DNA of 64,000 bases from Ampullaceana balthica. Its lineage: Eukaryota > Mollusca > Gastropoda > Lymnaeidae. The position numbers and the translations under genes were made by a program. Numbering within the stretch: position 1 is the first letter of the stretch; each line of letters begins with the position of its first letter. Location of the stretch: contig CALYLW010000056.1 of NCBI GenBank assembly GCA_944989445.1, positions 655,948 to 719,947 on the forward strand, in the 5' to 3' direction. The notes below the pieces were generated by a model. That model was not told the origin of the DNA. It did no database searches and worked only from the letters and a program-made list of their open reading frames with translations. Positions 1 through 9,900 of this stretch are shown in pieces.

Positions 1-3000
1 AAGGCCAAATTTATCACAGGGCTGGATCTCTGCTGCCAGCTGAAGGCGAACCTCAGTTTCTGCAGATCTATTTCATGGGAGACCAAGCTAGAGAAGTCCA
101 ACAAAGATGTGCAAACTTTCCAGACTTGCAACAAAATGTTGTTTTGGAGTTGCAAGAACTCCTACATGCAAACAATGCCTACCTTCAAATTTTCAAGACA
201 GCTCTAGAAAGAATGCCAACTGATGAATACAAAGTTGTGATACGAGCTGACAAAGCACCAAGACATGAACACCAAAGGCGGTTCAATGTACCAACATTTG
301 ATGAAGTGGCCATTGTCATGGTAGGAAATGAATTTGACAGACGTGACATTGTCCTTCAAAAGCGAAACAACCTTCTCCAAAGAGTTGCAGAAACTCATCG
401 CTCTTATGATGCTCTGCAATACCCCCTAATGTTTTGGCAAGGTGAAGATGGGTACTCCTTTGGCATTCCTCAGACAAACCCAGACACGGGAAACAATGTT
501 TTGGGTAAAAAGGTTACAGCAATGGACTTTAATGCATATCGAATCATGATTCGCAGTGGTGAAGATAACCATCTCTTGAAATTTAGACAGCTGTTCCATC
601 AATTCATCGTAGATATGTACGCGAAAATTGAAAGTGAACGCTTGCTCTACATCCGTCTAAATCAAAAGAAGCTGAGAGTTGAAGACTACATTCACCTCAG
701 AGATGCCATTGCAAATGATGCCAATCCAAATGATCTGGGGAAAATGGTTATCTTGCCAGCAACATTTACAGGAAGTCCAAGACACATGCATGAGTACACT
801 CAAGATGCTATGACTTATGTCAGAAATCATGGAAGGCCAGATTTGTTTATCACCTTTACATGCAATCCACTATGGCAAGAAATTCAGGCTCATCTTTTAC
901 CTGGCCAATCAGCAGTGGATCGACATGATTTGGTTGCTAGAGTCTTCAAACGAAAACTATCAAAATTAATGGGAGTCATTACAAAAAGTCATGTCTATGG
1001 TGAAACGAGATGCTGGATGTACTCAATTGAATGGCAGAAGAGAGGCTTACCCCATCCACACATCCTAATCTGGCTGATGAAAAAATTACGACCTAATCAA
1101 CTTGACAATGTAATCTCAGCAGAAATACCAAACTCTACACAAGATAATTTTTTGTTTAAAATTGTTGTGAAAAATATGCTGCATGGACCCTGTGGAAACT
1201 TGAACAGAAACTCTGCTTGCATGGTTGATGGGAAATGCTCAAAAAAATATCCAAGGAATTTGATACAAGAAACTAAAACTGGTGAAGATGGCTATCCTGT
1301 GTACAGACGCCGTAAACCAGGAGATTGTGGTTTTACTGCAAAAATCAAAATGAAGGTTGGTTCAACATATCAAGAAATAGAAATGGACAACAGATGGTTG
1401 GTTCCCTACACTCCAATTTTGACAAAAATGTTTCAAGCTCACATAAATGTCGAATCTTGCCAATCTGTCAAGGCCATCAAATACATCTGCAAGTACGTCA
1501 ATAAAGGAAGTGACCAGGCCGTTTTTGGTCTTGAAGGAAACCAAGAGAATCCAGATGAGGTGCAAAAATTTCTAATGGGTCGTTACATCAGCAGTAATGA
1601 AGCAGTCTGGAGAATTTTGAATTTCCAAATTCATGAACGGTATCCAACAGTTGTTTACTTGAGTGTTCATCTTGAAAATGGGCAAAGAGTATACTTCAAC
1701 CAAGAAAATATATATCATCAAATTCTGGAGCCACCAAGAACAACTTTGACAGCTTTTTGTCAACTGTGCCAACAAGATGACTTTGCAAAAACCATTCTCT
1801 ATTGTGTGGTTCCAAGGTACTATACTTGGAATGCTTCTCAAAAATTATTTAAACGCCGAAAACAAGGAGCAGATGTTGAATATCATCCAGGGATAAAATC
1901 TTCAGATGCATTGGGACGTGTGTACACCGTTCACCCATCTAATGCAGAATGCTTCTTTTTGAGGATGCTACTTCATGTTGTTAGAGGACCAACATCCTAC
2001 ACTGACTTAAAAACTGTTGATGGTCATGTGTGTGCTACATTTAGGGAAGCTTGCCAAATGCAAGGGCTACTAGAAAACGATCACCATTGGGTCTTGACCA
2101 TGGAGGAGGCATGTACATCTCAATCACCTACCCGTTTGAGACATCTGTTTTCAATTTTGCTGACAACATGCTCTGTTTCTAATCCACTTGCTCTCTGGGA
2201 TACATTTAAAACAGATTTGAGTGAGGACATTATGTTGCAAACTAAGAGAGAGAATCAAACACTGCTAATTGAGTTCTCTAATGAGATTTACAAAAGGTGT
2301 CTTATGTTGTTGGAGGATTTGTGTGTATCAATGTCAGGAAGGAACCTTGACCAGTTTGGGTTACCAACGCCTCAAAGAAATGAAAACAATCTTCAGAATA
2401 GTGAAATTCTACGAGAACAAAATTATAACACAAATGAATTGATGGCCTATGTCTCAGAAAATCAACCACGTTTAGTTGAGGATCAAAGAGCTGCCTACAT
2501 TCACATCTTAGAACTGGTTACCTCAAAAAAAGGTGGAATCATATTCCTTGATGCTCCAGGAGGTACAGGTAAAACATTTGTGATCAATTTGCTCTTGGCT
2601 ACAATCAGACGAGACAAAGGTATTGCTATAGCCGTTGCTTCTTCTGGCATAGCATCAACATTGCTTGCAGGGGGTAGAACAGCTCATTCTGCCTTCAAGT
2701 TACATTTGAACATGAACCATTCTGAGAATGTAACCTGCAACATATCAAAAGGATCAGGAAAGGCCAAGGTACTAGAACAGTGTTCTCTCATTGTCTGGGA
2801 TGAGTGTACAATGTCACACAAGCGAGCTCTTGAAGCCTTGAACAACTCTCTTCAGGATTTAAAAGGAAACACAAAACTAATGGGAGGAACAGTTGTGGTA
2901 TTAGCTGGAGATTTTCGACAAACTTTGCCTGTCATTCCAAGGTCAACACCAAGCAATGAGTTGAATGCCTTCCTCAAAGCTTCAACTCTGTGGAAACAGG

Positions 3001-3983
3001 TCAAGAAAATGACTCTGACCACCAACATGAGAGTCCATTTACATGGAGATAATGCAGCAGGCTACTTCTCACATCAATTGCTTCAACTTGGCGATGGAAA
3101 GTGGCAGGTAGACCCAGCATCAGGAACAGTTTATTTCCCATCAAATTTTTGCACTGTAGCAAAGTCACTTGAAGAGTTGAAACTTGCCGTTTTTCCAAAC
3201 ATCCAAGACCAGTTTAAAAATCCTGAGTGGTTGTGCGAAAGGGCCATTCTTGCTCCAAAGAATTCAAGTGTCAACAGCATCAATTCTCAAATTCACAATT
3301 TTCTACCAGGCATTTCAAAAAACTACAAATCTATTGATACGGTTACAGATCCGGCCCAAGCTGTTTACTATCCAACAGAATTTTTGAATTCATTAGATCC
3401 TCCTGGCATGCCATCACATAACTTGGAACTTAAAATCGGAGCTCCTATCATACTTCTGAGAAATTTGGATCCCCCTAAACTATGCAATGGAACACGATTG
3501 AGCATCAAGCATCTCTTACCTCATGTAATAGAAGCCACAATTTTGACAGGCTGCGCCAAAGGAGAAGATGTCTTCATCCCAAGAATTCCAATAATACCAA
3601 CAGATATGCCTTTTGATTTCAAGCGCCTCCAGTTTCCAATCAGGCTTGCATTTGCCATGTCTATCAACAAGGCACAGGGACAGTCTTTAAAAGTGGCAGG
3701 CATTGTACTTGAGGAAGCATGCTTTGCCCACGGACAGCTATATGTGGCATGTTCTAGAGTTGGGTCACATACAAATCTTTTCATTTTTGCACCAGACGGA
3801 AAAACCAAAAATATAGTCTATCGACAAGCCTTAATATAAGCAATATATAAATTACATGTACTTATTTTTAATTACATTTCAATTTATTTTTTAAATTGTT
3901 TTTCAATGAATGAATTGAAATAATTTTTTTTTAAAATCTGTTGACTATTATTTTAATCGTGCGACGCCGGGTAACCCGGCTAG
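1..3983 (+). mobile_element. Autonomous Helitron copy A1, 3' part (5' end outside window)
   Basis: Rolling-circle transposon cut by the left window edge. It contains most of a Rep-Hel gene, a 144-bp AT-rich 3' untranslated part and a typical Helitron 3' end. The end has a palindrome at 3966-3980 (GCCGGGTAACCCGGC; 6-bp stem, TAA loop) leading straight into CTAG (3980-3983), followed by a host T. The copy at 18685-23455 on the opposite strand has the same hairpin and CTAG followed by T, then different flanking DNA, which fixes the 3' boundary. The two copies are nearly identical through the coding and 3' parts, so at least one moved recently. Confidence 0.93.
3..3839 (+). CDS. Helitron Rep-Hel protein (partial, 5' end beyond window)
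   Basis: Replication initiator plus helicase of a Helitron. It should nick and strand-transfer single-stranded transposon DNA and unwind it during rolling-circle transposition. The frame is open from position 3; the first in-frame ATG (75) is internal, because the protein matches the second copy upstream of it. Visible blocks: the Helitron pre-Rep motif TFTCNPLWQEI (near 850), the Rep HUH region at 1044-1067, the two-tyrosine motif KYICKYVNKG (near 1480), Walker A APGGTGKT (2554-2577), Walker B-like VWDEC, LAGDFRQTLPVIPRS, and C-terminal INKAQGQS and YVACSRVGS. That is a PIF1-type SF1B helicase. Oddities: the HUH motif reads HPH (Pro codon 1056-1058) where the other copy has HAH, and FKLP reads FKLH. 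I count about 29 residue differences in the roughly 1254-residue overlap. Catalysis may be impaired; this is inferred. Confidence 0.93.
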   Translation, partial: GQIYHRAGSLLPAEGEPQFLQIYFMGDQAREVQQRCANFPDLQQNVVLELQELLHANNAYLQIFKTALERMPTDEYKVVIRADKAPRHEHQRRFNVPTFDEVAIVMVGNEFDRRDIVLQKRNNLLQRVAETHRSYDALQYPLMFWQGEDGYSFGIPQTNPDTGNNVLGKKVTAMDFNAYRIMIRSGEDNHLLKFRQLFHQFIVDMYAKIESERLLYIRLNQKKLRVEDYIHLRDAIANDANPNDLGKMVILPATFTGSPRHMHEYTQDAMTYVRNHGRPDLFITFTCNPLWQEIQAHLLPGQSAVDRHDLVARVFKRKLSKLMGVITKSHVYGETRCWMYSIEWQKRGLPHPHILIWLMKKLRPNQLDNVISAEIPNSTQDNFLFKIVVKNMLHGPCGNLNRNSACMVDGKCSKKYPRNLIQETKTGEDGYPVYRRRKPGDCGFTAKIKMKVGSTYQEIEMDNRWLVPYTPILTKMFQAHINVESCQSVKAIKYICKYVNKGSDQAVFGLEGNQENPDEVQKFLMGRYISSNEAVWRILNFQIHERYPTVVYLSVHLENGQRVYFNQENIYHQILEPPRTTLTAFCQLCQQDDFAKTILYCVVPRYYTWNASQKLFKRRKQGADVEYHPGIKSSDALGRVYTVHPSNAECFFLRMLLHVVRGPTSYTDLKTVDGHVCATFREACQMQGLLENDHHWVLTMEEACTSQSPTRLRHLFSILLTTCSVSNPLALWDTFKTDLSEDIMLQTKRENQTLLIEFSNEIYKRCLMLLEDLCVSMSGRNLDQFGLPTPQRNENNLQNSEILREQNYNTNELMAYVSENQPRLVEDQRAAYIHILELVTSKKGGIIFLDAPGGTGKTFVINLLLATIRRDKGIAIAVASSGIASTLLAGGRTAHSAFKLHLNMNHSENVTCNISKGSGKAKVLEQCSLIVWDECTMSHKRALEALNNSLQDLKGNTKLMGGTVVVLAGDFRQTLPVIPRSTPSNELNAFLKASTLWKQVKKMTLTTNMRVHLHGDNAAGYFSHQLLQLGDGKWQVDPASGTVYFPSNFCTVAKSLEELKLAVFPNIQDQFKNPEWLCERAILAPKNSSVNSINSQIHNFLPGISKNYKSIDTVTDPAQAVYYPTEFLNSLDPPGMPSHNLELKIGAPIILLRNLDPPKLCNGTRLSIKHLLPHVIEATILTGCAKGEDVFIPRIPIIPTDMPFDFKRLQFPIRLAFAMSINKAQGQSLKVAGIVLEEACFAHGQLYVACSRVGSHTNLFIFAPDGKTKNIVYRQALI

Positions 3984-3984
3984 T
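3966..3984 (+). other. Helitron A1 3' hairpin and CTAG|T terminus
   Basis: GCCGGGTAACCCGGC palindrome, CTAG end at 3983, host T at 3984. This is the class 1 Helitron end, shared with 18684-18702 on the minus strand. Confidence 0.9.
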
Positions 3985-4463
3985 TGTCAATAAAATGCGC
4001 ACCTTATTGCGTGACAGGAAAGGTTGTTCAATATAATACGCACCACGACACTATCTCAAAAATGTAACATGATACATAGAGATAAACAAAATAAACTAAA
4101 AAATCAATAATTTAAATACAGTATGTGCGATCAACCTGAAATTTTGATACATCATTTTTATCATTGGCACGAGTCTGCCTGCAAAATTTCAGCTCGCTAT
4201 CTTGCGAGGAAGTGGGTTAAAATTCGATCGAAAGTTTTTTCGACAAGCAAGCAAACACTCAACTAAACAGACACCACGAGTTAATAAAAAGGATTTAAAA
4301 ATAAATAAATAGATACATGAATTTTACAACAAAAACTAAACAAAAAAACAACAAAGACCTAATCGAAAAGTTATTTTAACATAAAATTTATTTGATTATA
4401 GCATGTAAAATAATTTTACTGGGAGCAAAGATATTTCTTCACACCTTAAACAGTTTAACATTA
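3985..4463 (+). repeat. Remnant of the dispersed GATCAACCTGAAATTTTGATAC repeat family
   Basis: No gene. From about 4020 to 4380 the sequence resembles, in order, segments at 31080-31440, 31900-32140, 54780-54960 (minus) and 60840-61260. Shared blocks are a TTCAATATAATACGCACCAC-like start, a CTGAAATTTTGATAC core, CAAAATTTCAGCTCG and a GAGTTAATAAAAA-like end. It is the D part of the fold-back family described below, without the fold-back arms. No protein was recognised. Confidence 0.6.
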
Positions 4464-4741
4464 GGGCCGTCCATAAAGTACGTCACGCTCCAGAGGGGGG
4501 GGGAGGAGGTGTAAGAAAGTGTTACCGTTTATGACAGGGGAGGGGGGGGGTCCGGCCATGTGTCACGTCACGGTGTTTTATATTAAATTTTAATTATTTT
4601 GTTGATAAAAATAACAATTTTTGTTCGAAAGTGTGACGTACTTTGTGGGGGGGGGGTTAAAAGATTTGTGACAGTTTGTGACAGGGGGAGGGGGAATTAA
4701 AAATGGTCAAAAATAGCGTGACGTACTTCATGGACAGTCCC
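4464..4741. mobile_element. MITE with GGGGCCGTCCATAAAGTACG ends, copy 1
   Basis: Terminal inverted repeats of about 25 bp begin GGGCCGTCCATAAAGTACGT and end in the reverse complement with one mismatch region (tggacagtccc). Inner G-runs and GTGACAG blocks are also partly inverted. The flanking triplets are TTA on the left and ATA on the right, consistent with a 3-bp target duplication that has one change. The same family occurs at 15944-17332 and 57282-57550. The superfamily is not settled; a 3-bp duplication with G-rich ends fits Harbinger-like or Zator-like elements (inference). Confidence 0.82.
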
Positions 4742-5032
4742 ATAGCAGGAATGAATGGTATCGATACTTGTAAACATTTTAATTATATCGATACTTCAAA
4801 ACATTAATTTTAGATCTAATCACATTGTTTTCATCACGTAAACCTTTGCAATACAGTCTTTACTACTTTGCATCCAAAGCCGTGGCCTGTGAACGCTGCA
4901 TCACTTGCCAACATATCATCTGTCATGGTCTGTGGTCGCAACTATCTTCTGCTTAGAAGGAGCGTCTGTATAGATAAGATAAGATAAGATCCATGACTCT
5001 GTTGGGGAACAAACTGAAGACATCATTTACAG
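4742..5032. other. Intergenic DNA, no gene seen
   Basis: Short anonymous stretch between two MITEs. It holds only a (GATAA)n run near 4974-4990. No ORF or conserved signal was recognised. Confidence 0.5.
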
Positions 5033-5241
5033 CAGATGCGTCACTAGGGGTGTGAGGACCGCACCGGGTGGCACCATAACAAGGGGTGACACCATAACAA
5101 GGGGTGACACCATGACTGAAAATTCTGTATGTTCCCGTTATTTAGTAATGGCAGGCTCGGATGAGGTCTATGGGGTCAGTCGAGAGGGGGTGACACCATG
5201 AGCTACCGCACCGGGTGACACCAACCCTAGTGACGCATCTG
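5033..5241. mobile_element. hAT-type MITE (209 bp) with 8-bp target duplication
   Basis: The element begins CAGATGCGTCACTAGGG and ends with its exact reverse complement. It is flanked on both sides by ATTTACAG (5025-5032 and 5242-5249), a perfect 8-bp duplication. CA..TG ends and an 8-bp duplication are the hallmarks of hAT elements. The inside holds several GGGTGACACCAT-type direct repeats (5065-5115, 5187-5222), with CGCACCGGGTG near each end. It has no coding capacity and would have to be mobilised in trans. Confidence 0.88.
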
Positions 5242-5894
5242 ATTTACAGCGCCTTACATAACCTCTGCTGACACTTGCAAACACATAGCAAGGCCTGGAA
5301 ACTCGAGGTGCTACATTAGCTGCTGACCACAAAAGGGCCCCAAGAATTGCCCAGGATAAATATGTCCTAACATCGTGAATGCGTAAATTAAAGTATTGTT
5401 ACCTGAACTTCACAGATTCAAGGGCACTAACAACTGTACAATAGAAACTGTTTGAGTTGATATTTATCTCAAATTAATGTGTACATAAAGTAATATTATC
5501 GGAAAATATTAATCACGTAATTTCATTGCCTGAGATGTATAGCTTGCTGATAGTTAATGTCACCAATCTCATCTGAGCAGTACAATAAAAAAAAAGCGTA
5601 AAATGAAATAAAACTACTTTCCCATTTTGTCTGCCTCTAACTGTTATATAGCAATAATACAATAATATATTAGATGTTAATATTAAGAAAAAATCTAAAT
5701 GCAGCAATACTACAGTAGTAAGCAGAATCACAAGTAAAAGTTTTAATTCACAAAAATCTTAATGAAAATAAATGAAATTATTTTTTACGTTTCTCAACAA
5801 TAGTTGCATTATATAAATAAGCATAATAAGACAAGGAAACTATTATGCTTTATTTTTGGTATGAATGCCAAGTGTCCTATGATAGATCACATTG
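5242..5894 (-). other. 3' flank and probable 3'UTR of the receptor gene
   Basis: AT-rich sequence with no ORF worth calling. On the minus strand, the first poly(A) signal after the receptor stop codon is AATAAA at 5849-5854, about 40 bases downstream of the stop. The rest looks anonymous. Confidence 0.45.
5849..5854 (-). terminator. Candidate poly(A) signal of the receptor gene
   Basis: AATAAA on the minus strand about 40 nt after the TAA stop (5895-5897). The position is plausible but a single hexamer in AT-rich DNA is weak evidence. Confidence 0.35.
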
Positions 5895-6984
5895 TTAAAG
5901 CGGAGTGATACATCCATTCTTTGCAGTGCACTTCTCGGGTACTGTAACAATCAAGTTACCTTTCATTGAACTAACACTAACAGCAATTTTCGACTTCAAT
6001 AAATCCGTTTGTGCTCGACTGTTTCCACGAATGTGGCCTTGAGATTGTTCAGCGAAAATCCCCGAATTCGCTGACCTTTTTGATTGCATAAGTTTGTCAG
6101 CTTTACTTGTATCTGCTTCACATTTAGCGTTTTCATGGACTGAATCCAGGGATTCAGTGACGGAATTTCTTTTGCTGGCCAATCTACTTTCTGTTTCGCT
6201 CTTCCGGTCCGCCTCCCCTCCAGACAATGTCACTGACTTGAGAGACTCGGACGAGATCTCAGCCACGCATATCACAGAGTCACTGGACGTTGTAGCAGCA
6301 GATGTTGTTTGGTTCAGTTGGCCTGACGTCAGGCGCGTGTCTTTGATTTGGTGTTCGGAAGACGCATTTGGCAGACGATTGGAATGGAGCGAATGTGACG
6401 TAGCGGGACTGAATGAGTCAGCAGAATGTGAGTAAGGCACGGATCGGCTGGAGTTTGAACTGACAGGAGAAGAAGCTGCTCGGAGCTTACATTTGCCAGT
6501 CACGTGACGATCTTCTTGTGTTCGCCGTTTGCCTTTCGATTTACTTTTCCCGCCTTTTCTCCGGCGTTTCTCTTTGATCTCGTCATCCTCGTCAGTATCT
6601 GAAGGCCAGACGCCGTGGAGTCTGTGAGCCTCGTACTCCTCTGGGGTCAAGAAGACATCGCCTTGACCATTGCTCTCCCCCCAGTTGTCGATGGAAGATG
6701 CTGAGTCCACAGACGCGAAGTTGATATGGCGAGGTCTGGGCGTGTAGCTGTGACACTGCCTATGTTCAGTTCTCACGTGACAGTTGTCACCAAGACTCGA
6801 TTGGTCGTCGAGCGATCTGTCGGACTCCATGATTGTGTTGTACGCCGGGGGAGGTTCGAGCCCCGGTGACGGATGCATGATGTCCTCGTAAGTGGGCGGG
6901 AGGAAATTACCGGAGTCCGATATCGTGACACGCCCACCACGAGACGGAGTGTAGGTGACAGAAGGGGGCGTCGGCTTGAGAATT
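5895..6984 (-). CDS. Receptor last exon: cytoplasmic tail with two PPxY motifs
   Basis: 1090 nt with acceptor TTTCTCTCGACAG. The first base completes a Lys codon, followed by 362 residues and a TAA stop. PPTY (tail residues 29-32) and PPAY (45-48) are candidate WW-domain ligands. A strongly basic KEKRRRKGGKSKSKGKRR block follows an acidic SDTDEDDE stretch. The rest is Ser/Thr-rich and probably disordered. The protein ends ITPL, which fits a class I PDZ ligand pattern (S/T-x-hydrophobic), a weak match. Antisense ORFs over this exon are shadows. Confidence 0.88.
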
Positions 6985-9900
6985 CTGTCGAGAGAAAGTA
7001 TTGGTTCAAACGTTGGTTTTCACACGTCATGTTTAAATACAGGAAGGACCAATCAGCATTTAAATACCAGCCAGAGTAAACAAGATCAATGATCAAAATG
7101 TGTGTAATGCGATGTGTAGACTGGGTAAACAATGGCATAGAATACACAAACATGGCGTTATTGTGATCCTTTGAATAATATGCAAACTCTCTGTTGATGA
7201 TGTCAACAAAACATTTAAAGTCGTTTTTATCTTAAGTTATAAAGTTTTCAAAACTCCAAAGAACAATTGAGAAAAGTAAGTTGTATTTTAAAATAACGAG
7301 AAGGTTACAGTTCAATACCGCCCCACCCCCTCCAATGGAGCCAACAATACACAACCCTTTCTGCGTCACATGAAGTCATAAACTTACTTTTTCTTGATGT
7401 ATTTTGAGGCAATAGTAAAACTACAGAGAACGATCAGCAGGAACACAACCAGAGGCAACAAGATGACCAACAGAATGTCTTTGGCAAGGGAATCTGAGGA
7501 TATATGGTGAAAGTTGAGATTATTTGTTTTAAGAATAAACATCCTTAAAGCTGGCTAAATTGTCTGGTTAAATACTTGACTTGACTTACAGTTGGCCAAA
7601 ATGTCAGTGACAGTATCATCCCGGTCGCAGCCCTTCTCGTCCAGCCGGTCATCTTTCCCACAGTGAAAGTTGCCGTCACAGGCGAGTTGACGAGGTATAC
7701 ACATCTGATGAAACGGACACAGCATGTGGTCAGCACGGCAATCTCCCCTGGAACTCGGCTCTGGAAGATTTGTAAACGATGAGTACAACTTAATGATATA
7801 TATAAATGAAAGTATGTCTGTGTGTGTGTGTGATTGTCCTTTATAGCTGACTAAACCATTCACCCGATCGTCATGAAATTTTCGGAGACTGTTGATCCGC
7901 TCCCGGGATGGTAACTGGCAAATTGTTGTTCTAAATTTAACACTCATGGGGCGCTGGGGGCCCAGAATTTCATTTTTTGCTAAAATGAGCTATATAAAAA
8001 TTAGTTTAAGCATTAGGTACTAGGTACATTGATGGATCTTATCCAAACTTTGTATATATACACTTGACAGCCAATGTTAAAATACTATAGGGCACTGAAC
8101 ACCTATTGACCATTCCTTCGGGGCTGGGCGCCCAAAATGTATTTTTTCTTAAGCGTTTAAGAATTTATTCCCCAGTTAATTATTAACGATCTTGAAAAAT
8201 AATGACAATGTATCCATTATTATCCATATTGAAATGAAGAGGGGTTTTGAACTTTATATCTTGCACTGAATCGGCCCTGTGGCCCTTAATGTCGTTTTTT
8301 GCTTATATGAGCTATATACAAATTAGTTTATGCGTTAGCTACTGAGTAAATGAATGTATCTTAAATAAACTTTGTATACAAAAACTTGATAGCCAATATT
8401 AAAATACTTAAGGGTACTGAACTTCTAATGTCAATTTTTTCGGGGCAGGGGGCGCAAATGTCTTTTTTTCATAAATGTTTTAGATGTTTCCCATTCATTT
8501 TTAACGATCTTGAGAAATATGTCCACGGTGAAACTGAATGAAAATGAACAGGTTTTTGAAATAAACAACTTGCACTACATGGGCCCGAGGGCCCCTTAAT
8601 GTGTTTTTTCCCAATATTAGCTATATAAAATTAGTTTAAGCGTTAGATAATGAGAAAAAAATGATTTTGACCAAACTTAGTATTTAAAAACTTACGAGCC
8701 TATATTAAATTACTAGAGGGCACAGAACTCCTAATGTTCATTCCCTCGAAGCTGGGGGCCCCAAATGTCTTTTTTTTACTGAACGTTAATAATTATATTC
8801 ACCATTCAATTTTACACGATTTTGAGGAATATATATTGAGTACAATGGCAATAAAAAAATTATATTATCAGTCATTTTGGGTCCGGGGCCTTTAATATCG
8901 TAACTTCTTTTGTAAATTTTTCTCATTATTTATTTATTGATCTGTTTGCTATGAAATTATTATTTTTGCACACTTCCGCGAAGGTTTCTGGCATAATTGT
9001 TTTTAAAACATACCACTTATTGGTTTCTTTCAATTTATTCATTTTTACTGACATCGTTGCAACGCATGACGGGTCTGCTAGATTTATATAAAATATATTT
9101 TTAAGGGATCCAATATTTAAACAGAGTTCTGGCTGTCACTGAGAAATGCTGATGTGTTAACACTCTGACCGGAAGTTGACATATGCCTTTCCACTACTTT
9201 AGAAGGGATTGACTTACTTCGGAATTGAATCATCTCAGGTTTAAAAAAATCATGTTTAACGAATCTTCATATTTTGTGAAGGCCCACAAGTGGTATGATC
9301 ACTATAATGAGGATTCAATCACAATGAATCATGTAACACGGGATAATTAGTTCCCGTTGAAAAATGTGACACAATCAGGACAATTGCATCAATTGGGAAA
9401 ATGTGATACATTTAAAACAACTTCAAAGGAATAGATAGCAAATATTTTGCCAAAACAGGACTTGTTTGCCGAATGCCAGTTTTTTAGAGGAGGTTTTGGG
9501 GTGAGTGAGTGGGGAAGCCTTACAAACTTGAAATATATTTTCATTTCAAGAATACAACATGGGTCTTAGGATTTTGGGGAGAATGCACATTATGTAAGCT
9601 GAGTGTTATCACATGATCATCTTGTTTGATTGACACACACGTTTTCATAGTGATATTACTTTAACATCTCTTTCATGTTTCAGTGACAGTGTCTAATTAG
9701 TCTATGTGTTTGCTTAGTAAGATCTCTTCCATGGCTTTAAGTGATATAACTAGAGCATATTTTACATGCCTTTTACAAGTGATAATCGAAAACATCTATT
9801 ACGTGTATTTAGACATGTCATTGTAACATTTCTTTAATATTTTGTGTCATGCTTATATAATTTCACAATCTTCGTGGTTTTTAATATTAAAAACAAATTT

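Noticed and set aside
6094..7079. Plus-strand and second-frame ORFs over 6.1-7.1 kb
   Set aside because: Shadows of the receptor's last exon, whose frame is fixed by phase-consistent splicing.
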